A stretch of DNA of 64,000 nucleotides from Rhipidocladum racemiflorum. Lineage: Eukaryota; Streptophyta; Magnoliopsida; Poales; Poaceae. The notes under the pieces are model-generated. The model saw only the letters and a program-made list of their open reading frames with translations. It did not search any database and was not told the origin of the DNA. Below are positions 33,915 to 45,334 of this stretch, in pieces (position 1 is the first letter of the stretch; each line of letters begins with the position of its first letter). A program made the translations under genes and the position numbers. The stretch is taken from positions 7,812,001-7,876,000 of the forward strand of contig CM070581.1 of the NCBI GenBank assembly GCA_036346355.1. Reading direction: 5' to 3'.

Positions 33915-34400
33915 TCAAAAATCATAAATTTTTACGCTCCAAGTTGCCGCCACTACTTCCTTATTGAAAAATTGTGTTAAGAATATATCTGAATCCATAC
34001 GAATTATTGAGCAGGCGGCCATGACGTGTGCGCATGGCATGTGTAACAAAGTAGGCTTGTTACAGGTGTAGACACATGTTTGCTTTTGTAGAATGCATTC
34101 ATGAGCAACTTTACATAGTACCTCGAAACGAAGCTCCCTTGTGCCTATCTTCAATGCTTCATGCATCTCCTCCTTCTTACTTCACAGAAGGATTATTCAT
34201 GCGGGCAATGACCCCAGCATGGCGATCCACAAAGTACTTCGTGATGCCACGAATAACACCCTTCACTGTAGCAACCAGGGGGAAGGGGTCTCAGGCCCCG
34301 CATGACCCAACTATAAACCTCAGCTAAGTTTGTTGTCATGATGCCATACCTGGCACCATCGGTGTCAGAAAGCAGAGCCCATTTCTCTAGGCTCATGCTC
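33915..34400 (-). pseudogene. MULE (Mutator-like) transposase C-terminal fragment
   Basis: Two blocks are recognisable on the - strand. EKWALLSDTDGARYGIMTTN followed by LAEVYSWVMRGLRPLP (34260-34396) is the conserved region after the DDE core of plant MULE transposases. PTLLHMPCAHVMAACSII (about 33990-34060) is the SWIM zinc finger (CxC...PCxHxxAAC type). Frameshifts and stops separate them, and the N-terminal and catalytic parts are missing. It is unrelated to the MITE nearby as far as can be seen. Confidence 0.8.
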
Positions 34401-34646
34401 TATCCATTCGGAGAAACATTTCATAGCCATTCCATTCATCTGAACCAAGAGTGGAGTGTCATAAAACACTCCATATCGGTTTCAACTTTCTCTGAGATAC
34501 TTTCTTTTAGAACTGATATCGGTTATATTCCGATAACCTGTATCGGTTTATGACTTTTCAAAATAATACTTTCTAGATATGATATCTTAATCAAATAACT
34601 ATACTAAACTAATAATCTTTTACTACATCGATCATACGCCAGATTC

Positions 34647-35405
34647 TAATGTAATAGGACGTGTTCCACGCAGTTGCACGCTATTATACTACTAGTTACA
34701 GTTGGATAGAATGATTGAGAGGCTCCAATGATAAAAGATGAAGATGTATCTGCGATTAAAACCTCATTAATAACAAGGATCTCATTGTGAAAAACAAGGA
34801 TCTCACCTGCTTTCAGTTGCACAGCAAAAAGACAAGTAGGATTGGCAGTGGAAACTGTAGTTCCCCAATCCCCATGCATGGAAGATTTTTAAAGCGCATG
34901 TCCATGAAAGTGGCACGCAGCCATTTGCTTGCGTGATTTAAAACTAGGAAATATTATGGTTTTAGCCATCGTCAGCATCAGTTCATCCCATTTTTTAGGA
35001 GAAATTCTTTCCGCTGCGAGGCAATCATCGATGATTTTTTTTTAAAAAAAATACATTTTTAAAAACAATTTTGTAAAAATAATAGGCTGATAGAAAAACT
35101 ACAAAAATATACATCTATCGCTATTTGAATTGGTAATAGGGTTCTGTCGTCAATTTAAATAACGACAAAAGCCTCAATCCACTCTGTATCCAATTGAAAT
35201 GGCGACAGCGACACTGAGGTTATTTTTATATTTTTTTCTTTTGTCCTATTATTTTTGCAAAAAAAACATTTTAAAAACATGTTATTTTTTAAAAAACTCA
35301 ATCATCGATGCTGTTTGGCGGAACTATCGGTTTGTCGCTCTTCAGTGTGCGCGCGTCTAGGTTTGATTGCCGTCCATGCATGCCAACCGCTGCCGAGGCC
35401 GAAGG
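34647..35405. repeat. Dispersed duplication, copy B
   Basis: Direct-orientation copy of 30467-31300 (GTTCCACGCAG, ACTACTAGTTACAGTTGG, GCCATTTGCTTGCGTG shared), interrupted by a MITE at 35034-35299. Confidence 0.75.
35034..35299. mobile_element. Mutator-like MITE family, copy 2 (266 bp)
   Basis: Flanked by an 11-bp direct repeat AATCATCGATG (35023-35033, 35300-35310). Copy A of the surrounding duplication has a single uninterrupted AATCATCGAT, an empty site. Ends are A/T-rich inverted repeats (TTTTAAAAAAAATAC / GTTATTTTTTAAAAAA). The core contains ATTGAAATGGCGACAG. Confidence 0.75.
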
Positions 35406-35515
35406 GCTAGCTTCAGTTGGCCTTGTCCTGCTGTCCAGCTCAAATACCTTTCAGAAACAAATTTTAAATATTGATGATATGATTATTTAAGAAATATGTC
35501 AATATGTCTACCGAA

Positions 35516-35548
<33 letters not shown>

Positions 35549-37410
35549 GAATCGAGCCCCATTTATAAGTGTCGCGGCGAATTTTTTTTTTTTTTGGGTG
35601 CCACAACTTCTCCGGTTCTATAGATGAACTTCTAATTCGTTCATTAATAGAGATATTAAACACAACATATATATATAGTGGAATTGTAACCATGATATTA
35701 AACGTGATGCCAAATGAAGTAGGTTATTGTATAGTTAGCATGGATATAATTGTTGTGAAGGCTCTAAATAAAATTATACAACCCAATTAATGAGGTATCA
35801 TGACATTATCCCCATTTCATATTCCATTAAATCGCAACAAAAATTAGGCTAATCTAGAAATGAGCTTATTTAGGACCTTTTCTTCAAGAAATATTAAGGA
35901 TCCATTCAATTTACCTGAAATTAGAGTTAAATGACAAAACGGACTTGCTCATTTTTTTTATTGAAGTTAAATTAAACGCTTTCAAGAAGAAAACGATACT
36001 TGAAGCGAGGAGGATGAAGCTGATAGAGATAGTACGTAGGCGTAGCTGGTAAAACTTGTTAGTTTATAACGGCTTACCGCTAATTTGCATAAATATTTTT
36101 TTTGTGAAAAATGTTAAGTTGGTTCTACAAATAATTGTAGAAGCAAACAACTGAGTCTGCTTAGTCGAGTATCTTGTACGCTAATTAGAAGATTAGGCTA
36201 TAAACAGGAGCTAATTGATAACTAGGCATGCTTCAGTATGCAGTATGAGATTTAATTACAGGCAATTGTCAGCGATATGCTGTTCCAATTAAATATGGTC
36301 TTAAACTGTACAATTTATATAAAAACATTACACACTTTGCATCATCGTTCCAAGAGCCCCGACAAGAGGATCGTCTAAAAAACCGAAATTGTTAGCTACT
36401 TCTTTTCTTTCTTTCTTTTTTCTGTGATTACGTTCATGCTATGATTTGCTAGCTGGGCTAGTTTTGTATTTTATATAAACTAGAACATTTACTCACGCAG
36501 CTACGCAGCTAGATACTATGATACAGTTGTATTTATATAAGAGCTCTTTTATCGTACACTAAATTGAATATGAACCGTTTATTTTTTTTCGATCTAATGA
36601 ATCGGATTAACTAGAGTTTACTTATACTTCATCTGGTAGTAGAGTAGTAGAAATATCCTTAACAAATCAACGGTTAGATACGATTTTTACTTACACATTA
36701 TATACTACCAATATAATACACCGTAAGCTTTCTCTTATATAAACCTATGCTTAATCTATAATTGAAATGCAATTGTATTTATTATATAACTCTAATATCT
36801 ATGTATGATTAATGTGCACCGTTATAATCTAACTCTACCAAAATAAGTGGTGAAGATCCTTCTCTTTTTCTTTCGATTAATATGTGAAATTGTCAAAATT
36901 TTCTTTTGTAGGATTATTGTTCAATTTTCTTGCCCTAGAACGAAGGAGGTGTTTTGAATATCACCGGTTGTTTTCATTTATATATAGATTCAATAACTAT
37001 ATACTACTTCTGTTTTGGTCCTTGCAATTGTACTTTATTGCTTAATTTATTCTCATCTTGTTAGTTACATCAGACAAGGAGTTAATAAGGATACTAGGTG
37101 GTTACGGATTGGTAGTTAGGTAGTTTAATCAGGTCAAAACATGACAGGAATCGAATAATCATTAAACAACTTGTCCCAAATTTTGATAACCCCTCTTTTC
37201 TTTTAGTACGTGTATCTTCCTGATATGTTAATATAATGAATGTCATTGATTCTTAATCAGTACAATAGTACTGCATCTTAGTGATAAAACCACCAACCTT
37301 ATCCTTTTGATAATTGTCATTGAGAAGGGACACACTTGCTTACAATTAAAAATAAATCAACAGTTTAGTTAGTTTAGTGCAAAATACTGAAGTGATTTAG
37401 TCCAATACAT
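35406..37410. other. AT-rich intergenic region
   Basis: No gene found on either strand. It contains a short (TA)n(TG)n tract at 35518-35549 and many short ATG frames of no coding quality. Confidence 0.4.
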
Positions 37411-38030
37411 TGAACAAAGGGTGCTGGCAAATACTGACGGATTCTAAAGGCTCGTTTGGTTTAAATCAAGTTTTACCACATCTAAGTTTAAACATAATAT
37501 AGATTCTTAAACGGTTGTTTGCTTCATTGTCATAACTATGGCTTCTTACTTTTTTAGACTCATATCCCATGCATCATAGAATTAGTTTTTTTTTTTTTTG
37601 GCCAAATTTTGCTGTACTTGTGGTCAAAGGTGGAGCTAGCCCAGCCCCAAGCCTCGGGGCTAGGCCATCACAGATTAAAAAGGCCACAAGAATCAAAGAG
37701 ACAACACAGTACAACAAGAATGAACCAAGGGTGCTGGCAAATACTAGCGGATTCTAAAGGCTCGTTAGGTTTAAAGCAAGTTTTATCACTTCTAAGTTTA
37801 AACGTAATATAGATTCTTAAACGGATGTTTGCTTCATTGTCATAACTATGGCTTGACATACTTTTTTAGATTCATATCCCATGCATCATAGAATTAGTTT
37901 TTTTTTTTTGCCAAATTTTACTGTAATTGTGGTCAAAGGTGGAGCTAGCCCAGCCCCAAGCCTCGGGGCTAGGCCATCACAGATTAAAAAGGCCACAAGA
38001 ATCAAAGAGACAACACAGTACAACACATGC
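37411..38030. repeat. 310-bp tandem duplication
   Basis: 37411-37720 and 37721-38030 are direct copies (GTGCTGGCAAATACT at 37421 and 37731), differing at scattered bases and in T-run length. The breakpoint lies inside a hAT MITE, so the first copy has only its left part. Confidence 0.85.
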
Positions 38031-38124
38031 TTGTTTGGCACAAGTGAGAGGTGATTTTACGTGGGCTTTGCATCCCAGGCCTCGGGCTATGGCCCGGATG
38101 ACCCAACGCCTGATTCCGCCCCTG
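37934..38124. mobile_element. hAT MITE (191 bp), with a duplicated left part at 37625
   Basis: Left end CAAAGGTGGAGCTAGCCC, right end GATTCCGCCCCTG. The 8-bp flank CTTGTGGT occurs at 38125-38132 and next to the truncated copy at 37617-37624; the intact copy has ATTGTGGT (one change). The hAT call rests on the 8-bp duplication and the GGNGGAGC end. Confidence 0.75.
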
Positions 38125-38132
38125 CTTGTGGT

Positions 38133-39140
38133 ACTAAATTTTATTGCCACAAAAAGTATGCCAAACAACACTTGCCTAAGGTTAGTTACGATAAAGCTGG
38201 TTTCAAACCAAACATGCCATCAGTGTGTGATTTATTCCAACACAAGATTTGCTCCCTAGATTGGTGACAACACTGACAGCCAAGACCAAGCTTTTTTATT
38301 CTTGCATTAACTCAACTGTGAATCCTCTTGTGTTAGAGCTGTCTAAAATTATGAACGCGTGATGTATTTTAAGCATTACTTTTCTAAGTAGACATATTCA
38401 CTTTTGTAATTAACTGATAAAAATGCACATAACTTGAAGTAGGTTCGATGCACCAGAAATGACAGGAGAAACACATGAGGAAGGGCAATCTAATTAAATT
38501 CAAATGCGCATTTTTCTTAAGAAATCAGATATATGTTACCCTACTTTAGTGACATCTAGGAAGCTTCCTTCTCTGTTTATAAACCAAGAGTCAACCAATG
38601 CTACCGAAGAAAATTATTGCTTCAATAAGTACATCACTGGTAATTACTCGTATCATACCAAGCAAATATCAACTGCCTTAGCTGACAATGAGTTAGCAGT
38701 GAGTTATGTGTTTAGAGAAAGACAAAATACTCGTATATATTTTACCATTTCCTTTTCTGCTGTGGTGCTTGTTTCCCTTTCCTAGTTGATGTTAACATCA
38801 AATATTTAAGGTACATAAATGTCTCCAATCTTTGACCTCTAGCCGACAAAATACATCATGCGAATTCTCTCTCTTTTCCCTTTTTATTTTAGCTACAAAT
38901 GAAGTACAGTTGTTTCCAGTTAAGAATGGGTGCACCAATGCATTTGAAGTGAACCAATTTTGAGAAATAGTACTAGAGCTTATGGTCCCTATTGATCCAG
39001 CAATGCCTGAAATGCGAAGACTTGGAGACAGAGATGGTACACGGCATCTGTCCATTGACTTCTTTGAGCTAACATTAATTTTTTTGAGGCGTACTAAAGA
39101 GTTTCAACCTTGAGTCATTCATAAGTGTAGGCAACAGATG
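38133..39140. other. Intergenic region
   Basis: No gene or transposon boundary that I can support. A frame of 93 codons at 38504-38785 shows no family motif. Confidence 0.35.
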
Positions 39141-39361
39141 AATTTTTTAAAAAAAATAATAGCCCAAGTTTTTTTTACACCCCGTCGCTAATTCTTTTGG
39201 CGACAGAAGCCTAAGATGCAAATCAGTCTGTCGGCCAAATGAATCCGCGATAAAACAATCTATCGTTCTATTTAATCAGCGACAAAACCGACATTTGTCA
39301 ACAAACAGACATCTGCCTATTATTTTTGCAAAATTATTTAAAAAATGCATTATTTAAAAAA
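39141..39361. mobile_element. Mutator-like MITE family, copy 3
   Basis: AATTTTTTAAAAAAAATAAT at the left and GCATTATTTAAAAAA at the right; internal TGGCGACAGAAGCC and CCTATTATTTTTGCAAAA shared with copy 2. No clear target duplication. Confidence 0.5.
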
Positions 39362-39431
39362 CACAAGTACGAAGACTTTCATTAACAGCGTATATGGCGA
39401 CAATCATATAAGTGGATGATTCAAGTTAATT

Positions 39432-40660
39432 GATTGCTGCAACATTTGCAATTTAAAGTACAGAGAACAGTTAAAGAACAGTTTATGTATAGTGTTGTGA
39501 GCTTAAACCACATCAAGTACACAAGAAATCAATTGCAACTAGTTAATAACAGGTATATGATGAACAAATAGTGTTGGAAGAAGTCCATGTAACATCTCAA
39601 ATTTTGGTTGAAAGTCTATCTAGCATCTCTAACTATGAAAATAGGCGTTTGATCACCCAAATTTTGCAATTCGGTTCAAATAATACTCAAACCCAGTTTC
39701 ACATAGCGGTATTGCCCATGTGACGAATGAATAGGCAATTTTACCATGTAGGATGATACGTTGGCCAATTCTCCCCTGCCAAGATCCAATCATGCTTCTT
39801 TGGTTGTCAGCCCTTTAGCTCCCTCTCTCTCTATTTCAATTTAGAAGAAAAACCCTTGCGAGGCTCACTTGTTATTGACCTAAACTTGTCCAATATATCA
39901 TCCTACGTGATAAAACTACTCACTCATTATACTACGCAGACAATACCACTATACGAAACGGTTGTTTTCCTGAATAACAGTTAGCATTTAGAGAACAGGA
40001 AAATTGATTGTTTTCCCTGATCCCTGCTACGCGGGCAATATCACTCATCTATTTAACCGATTGCTGCAACATTTGCAATTTAAAGTACAGAGAACAGTTA
40101 AAGAACAGTTTAGGTATAGTGTTGTGAGCTTAAACATCAAGTACACAAGAAATCAATTGCAGATAGTTAATAACAGGTATATGATGAACAAATAGTATAG
40201 GAAGAAGTCCATATAACATCTCAAATTTTGGTTGAAAGTCTATCTAGCATCTCAAACTATGAAAATAGACATTTAACCACCCAAATTTTGCAATTCGGTT
40301 CAAATAATACTCAGACCCAGTTTCACATAGTGGTATTGCTCATGTGACACAATGAGTAGGTAATTTTACCATGTAGGATGATACGCTGGTCAAATAATGT
40401 TAATGATAGGTGAAGACATATGGGCTTCTCCCCCGCCGAGATCCAATCATGCTTCTTTGGTTGTCAGCCCTGTAGCTCCCTCTCTCTATTTCAATCTAGA
40501 AGAAAAGCCCCTGTGAGGCTCACCTATCATTGATCTAAACTTGTCCAATATATCATCCTACGTGATAGAACTACTCACTCATTATGCTACGCGGGCAATA
40601 CTACTATGCGAAACGGTTGTTTTCCCTGACTAACAGTTAGCATTTAGAGAACAGGAAAAT
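39432..40660. repeat. Tandem duplication of about 600 bp
   Basis: GATTGCTGCAACATTTGC starts both copies (39432 and 40059; period 627). Both end near GAGAACAGGAAAAT. Copy 2 has an extra AATGTTAATGATAGGTGAAG stretch near 40395. The unit contains CATCTCAAATTTTGGTTG and CCACCCAAATTTTGCAATTC. It lies 0.8-2 kb upstream of the RSL gene. Confidence 0.85.
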
Positions 40661-41494
40661 GAAACTGACATATTTACATCCATATATTTGTCGAGTGTTG
40701 TTTAGTTCATAGTACGAGATCGGGCACCCATTCACCAATTGTGAGAATAACCTAACATTCTGAATATAAACTATTTGCCACAATCTTGAAATGACACTTT
40801 GAAGCTATAATTGAACCCACATGCATACTAGAAGAGCAGATGAACGCAAAAATTTGTCTCACCACCCCCCAAGTACTACTGATGCTGAGGATCTGAAATG
40901 GCAACAATGTAGTTTCTGCAATCTCCATCCATGGGAAGCACGATATCTATGCAGGCATGAAGTGTTCTACCTACTTATCCCTGATCTCAATAACCACCAC
41001 AGGAACTTAATTCCCACAATCTCGCCTGCCTCCACCCCTCACTCCAACCCACCACCACTTCCCACGTTCTACAAGACGAGTAATTGCGCAAATGGCCAAT
41101 CCAATCTCGCCTCCAGGATAAACAATCCCGGCGTACCAATCTTGCCTGGAAGATAAATAATATCCTCATACTATCGGGACATAATTGCGCATGCGGTTTT
41201 GTTTATCCAGTCGATATCAAGATCAATAATCCGGCCGCAACAACTTAACACCGTCCCCACGGGGTTGACTCTGGAGATAACATTTTTATTTTTATTTTTT
41301 TTGTAACGAGCCAGACAATTTGGTGATGACTCTGGTGTCGCCGTCCTCGATCAGCAATAGAGGCCACCTGCACCCTACAAATACCCTGTGCAGACGCACG
41401 GCAGAAGCACTCGGCCATTAATTGTAGCTGCAGCATCTCTCTAACCTAGCTAGTGTGTGTCCTTCCTTGCCTCGAGGCCTTGCGCGTTACTGAG
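40661..41494 (+). promoter_or_regulatory. Upstream region of the RSL bHLH gene
   Basis: Non-coding sequence before the ATG at 41495. The only core-promoter candidate I see is a weak TATA-like TACAAATA at 41376-41383, about 110 bases before the ATG. No root-hair element was confirmed. Confidence 0.3.
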
Positions 41495-42795
41495 ATGGAG
41501 AGCTCCTACAGTTTAGCCGTGCCGTCGATGGATACCGGCGTGATGGCGCAGCTTCTTGGGGGAGCTCACGATCACTGCTTCGCTTACGAGCAACAGGATG
41601 AATCCATGGAGTCAATGGCGGCCATGTTCCTGCCTAGCCTCGACACCGAATCCAACTCTTCTAGTTGTCTGAACTGTGATGTGTCTCCGCAATGCTGGCC
41701 TCAACCAGGCCGCAGTTCTAGTATTACCAGTTTCCATGATCCAGCTCATCAGAGCTATGAGAGCTTCGAGTTTCCGGTTATGGATCCATTCCCGCCTACC
41801 GACTTCGAGCCGCACTGCGCCATCCCCTATCCTAGTGAGGACCTGAGCCCGCTACATGGCAACCATTCATCGGTCGGAGGGGAAGAAGAAGCGACGTACG
41901 ACGCACCGGTGAATAACAAAAGAAAGTCCAGGCCGGCTTCCATGACGGTATGCTTGCACAAATGTTAATAGATCGGTGATGTACTTCACTTGCCATGTTT
42001 TGTTCCATGCCTCATTAGATTGCTGAACTGACCTAGGCACCAAAGAAGACCAAGAAGGCTGGCAAAAGGGATTCTGTTGGTAGGGATGAAGGCGGCAGTA
42101 CGTACGTCGACACACAAAGCTCCAGCAGCTGCATCCTCGAGGGAAATCTGGAGGGCAGTGCGAAGCCGAGTTCGACGAAGACGGGCACCAGGGCCAGTCG
42201 TGGGGCGGCAATTGATCCTCAGAGTCTCTATGCAAGGGTAAGTACACAAAATCATAATGTTTTAAAAAAAGGTTATGCAAGGGGCTTGTATCTGAATTCT
42301 GATGGATGTAAATGTCAATTCTGCAGAAGAGGAGAGAGAGGATCAATGAAAGACTGAAAATCCTGCAGAACTTGGTTCCCAATGGAACAAAAGTAAGTTA
42401 CTATTTGGGGAGTATTTACCTGCAAGAACTTAGTTTTTGTCTCGTACATTTTGGTATGGTAATTTGAATTTGGAAGCAGAATCTCGGGTCTAATTCGGAT
42501 ATATGATATGACAGGTTGACATAAGTACAATGCTGGAGGAAGCAGTGCAATATGTCAAATTTTTGCAGCTTCAGATTAGGGTGTGTGCCAATATTTCCTT
42601 TTCATCTGACCAAACATTTGTAGTAGCCAAATAATTGTGATATAAACTGTAAAGAAGCAAGACTTTACTAACTTTGTTTCAAACAATCATGTGCAGTTAT
42701 TGAGCTCCGACGACATGTGGATGTACGCACCCATCGCTTACAATGGAGTTAACATCAGCAATGTTGATCTGAACATCTCTTCTCTGCAAAAATAA
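41495..42795 (+). CDS. RSL4: bHLH transcription factor, class II RSL (root hair defective six-like)
   Basis: Five exons: 41495-41947, 42037-42237, 42327-42392, 42515-42580 and 42697-42795. They have canonical GT-AG junctions, all in phase 0, giving 294 aa. Residues 1-200 are acidic/serine-rich. The bHLH (about 205-262) begins DPQSLYARKRRERINERLK; loop NLVPNGTKVD; helix 2 ISTMLEEAVQYVKFLQLQIR. The C-terminus LLSSDDMWMYAPIAYNGVN is diagnostic of RSL class II proteins, nuclear activators of root-hair elongation. The start at 41495 is the first ATG (MESSYSLAVPSMDT); upstream in-frame codons lack ATG. The conserved 66-bp exons for the two helices support the model. The symbol follows rice usage as I remember it and the formin neighbour; RSL2/RSL3 are alternatives. 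Confidence 0.88.
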
Positions 42796-43545
42796 ATATC
42801 GCATCGGAGATACAGAGCTAACACTGAATTGAATAGGGATTAATTGATTCTGGTCCATATAGTCCCAAATATCATACAGGATACATGTAATGTAACTTTA
42901 CTTTATTTTTCTTCCTACTTTTTGGCAATTTCCCAGAAAGCCATACAAGGAAGTAATCATGATCATGCTAATGATCAAAGATCACAGTGATATGATTGAC
43001 TTCACATCTAAGATAATTACTTTTCATGTCACAAGGTTGGCATTTGTAGTTCTATAAATCGGTGTTAGAATGCAAGATTGGCTACATTAAAAAGGGAATT
43101 GCTAAATGTTCGAGTGTTTTTTTGTTTGAGAGTACTTGATTTTTTTTTTGTCTACGAAGTACTCAAATGGGAGTAGAGGATGTAAATTGATTTCATGAAA
43201 GCTCAAAATTTAATTATTATTTAGCAAGAAAACAGTCAGATTCTCTCTAGACACCCTATTAAAAAATGGTATAAATTTATTGTGCACGGAAGGACATAAG
43301 ACGGCAAATAACTATTTGTGTCATACTTTAAAACAAATAACTGTAGAGCACTGCAAAAAAAGTACACGACATTACCAGTGCTCAAGGCCATATGAAATAC
43401 ACTGAAGAACACCATGTATGCAGAATAAAATGCAACCATACGGCATTGATGTAATGACCACTTTGACCAGTGTAGCACGTTGTGTGATGGTCAAAAGCTA
43501 TCATTTCAAAAGAGAGAATTTTTTACCATCTTTGAGATTATCATG
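42796..43545. other. 3' region of the RSL gene and intergenic DNA
   Basis: AT-rich; the transcript end is probably near 42880-42910 (TGTAATGTAACTTTACTTTA), but no unique polyadenylation signal can be fixed. No further gene. Confidence 0.3.
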
Positions 43546-43553
43546 GTACCTAC

Positions 43554-43831
43554 CAGGGGCGGATCTAGAGGGTGTCGGATATACTCCGGCACTCCCAAAA
43601 ATTTGAGAAACGCTACAGGACCTCATTTTCAATGGACCAAATTTGTTGATTGAATTGGTTCCGATTTTTATGGTCTCAGATTTTTAAGACCTTAGAACTA
43701 TTTGTATTGTATTTTTAGGAAATTTTAAATATATGTATTGGATTTATGATGTTACAAAGTCATTATACAAGACAATAGAATTGTATTTGTGAAGTGTACA
43801 ACCCATCAAAATTTTTCTAGTTCCACCATTA
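43554..43831. mobile_element. hAT MITE (278 bp)
   Basis: Left CAGGGGCGGATCTAG, right CTAGTTCCACCATTA. Flanks GTACCTAC (43546-43553) and GTACCTCC (43832-43839) match at 7 of 8 bases. The interior GGACCAAATTTGTTGATTGA resembles the fragment at the window end (63840-64000). Confidence 0.8.
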
Positions 43832-43839
43832 GTACCTCC

Positions 43840-44220
43840 CAAGGATGGTAAAAACTCTCTTCAAAAGATTATCAAAGAGTAAATTGCAACAGAGACCGTC
43901 AACTTTGTTTGAATATCCTACTTAGATTAATAACCAGGTAATTTAGCCCTTCATATCCCTAAACCTAAAGGTCGCATATTGATCCATTTGTTAGTTTGAA
44001 GATGTCATGTTTAATTACAATAAATCACCCATAGTTTGGCAACATTATTATCAAGCATTCAACATAAAAATCAAAACATTTGAAGTTAGACCTAAGATGC
44101 TACTTTATGTCTGACGATGATCCAATTAGATCATGCGCTAAGCGCTATCACTACACGCTACCTTCTTAATTGTTCATTTTATGTGTGTCTGGAGCTCTTT
44201 GCTCAATTAATAAAGGGTTC
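43840..44220. other. AT-rich intergenic stretch
   Basis: No gene or repeat boundary seen. Confidence 0.3.
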
Positions 44221-44575
44221 CATACTCCTGGGAGTACGTATTCTTATGTCCAATATACTGTTTGAATAATATTGTTATACCTCTTTTATCATTTTGAGTA
44301 TACTCTAATACTGATTATAAGATGCTCCAAAGTAAGTTCCACGAAAAATTTCATCAAAGTCCACTGTTTATAGCACAATTTGTTTATATAGTCCTTTTAC
44401 ATATGAAAAAAGGTATGTAGCAAAAAAAATAAAGAGTTGCAATGATTTTCTTTTCAACCATGTTACATTAGAGTATCTTAGAATTCTTATTGGAGTATAC
44501 CGAAAATCATAAAGGAGTATAATACATTTGTTTAAATGGTATATTAGAGGTGGAAGTATGTACTCCCGGAGTATG
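44221..44575. mobile_element. TIR element (355 bp)
   Basis: CATACTCCTGGGAGTAC at the left is the inverted match of GTACTCCCGGAGTATG at the right, and similarity continues inward (AATATACTGTTT / ATGGTATATTAGAGG). The ends are themselves near-palindromes. The target duplication is unclear, so the superfamily is unassigned. Confidence 0.65.
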
Positions 44576-45329
44576 AAAAAGGCTTCCTATTTTGTGAGGT
44601 TTCCTACACAAAAATAGGAATTTTAGAAACTTAACCGCAAAGAAACCTCATTAACTCAAGTTTTACCCATCCAAACTTGATATGAAACTTGAACCACGAC
44701 TAGGAAATGAACTTAGACTATGATTCCAAAAGGAATGGCAAGCCTAAGCCTAAGGTCTCAACCTTTCATATAAATAGTTCAAGCTGCACCAAAAACAATG
44801 ATTTCATCTCAAGAACAAGATGTTGGAAGCACAACATGAGCAAAAATGAGTTTTAACGAATCTTGCTAGGTTGGGACATATTCTAGATGAATTCCTCAAC
44901 CTCTTACATGTCGTAGATCCAATAGAAATACAACAAGTGGAAGGAAGGGAAGCAAAGTTCAAGTTGCATGAAAGAAACAAGCAAAAAAATAAGAAATAAA
45001 ATAAATTTCAGAATATAGATGAACTTGTATGTTATATGGCTTAGAGCAGGATGATTACAAAGCTACACTTCATGGTAGACAAAGCTCAAAGGAGCATAAG
45101 GAAACTAAAAACCCTTCTCTAAGACTTAGTATAAAGCATCCCTCCACTGAAATAACCCAATCAATTAAGCATTGCAAATGAGGTTATTAAAATAAAATAA
45201 ATCGTGTAATTAACTCAAATTAATTAGCCAAGAATTAATATTACAACTTAACTATTACAAATTGAGTACAATGAATAAATTGTAACACTTAAGAATTTAG
45301 TTACAACTTTTAATTACAAATTTCATGAA
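44576..45329. other. AT-rich intergenic stretch
   Basis: No gene found; scattered short frames only. Confidence 0.3.
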
Positions 45330-45334
45330 TAATG

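Noticed and set aside
41453..41494. Extended N-terminus of the bHLH protein (14 residues)
   Set aside because: Would need to start at GTG; the first ATG at 41495 gives an N-terminus consistent with the family.
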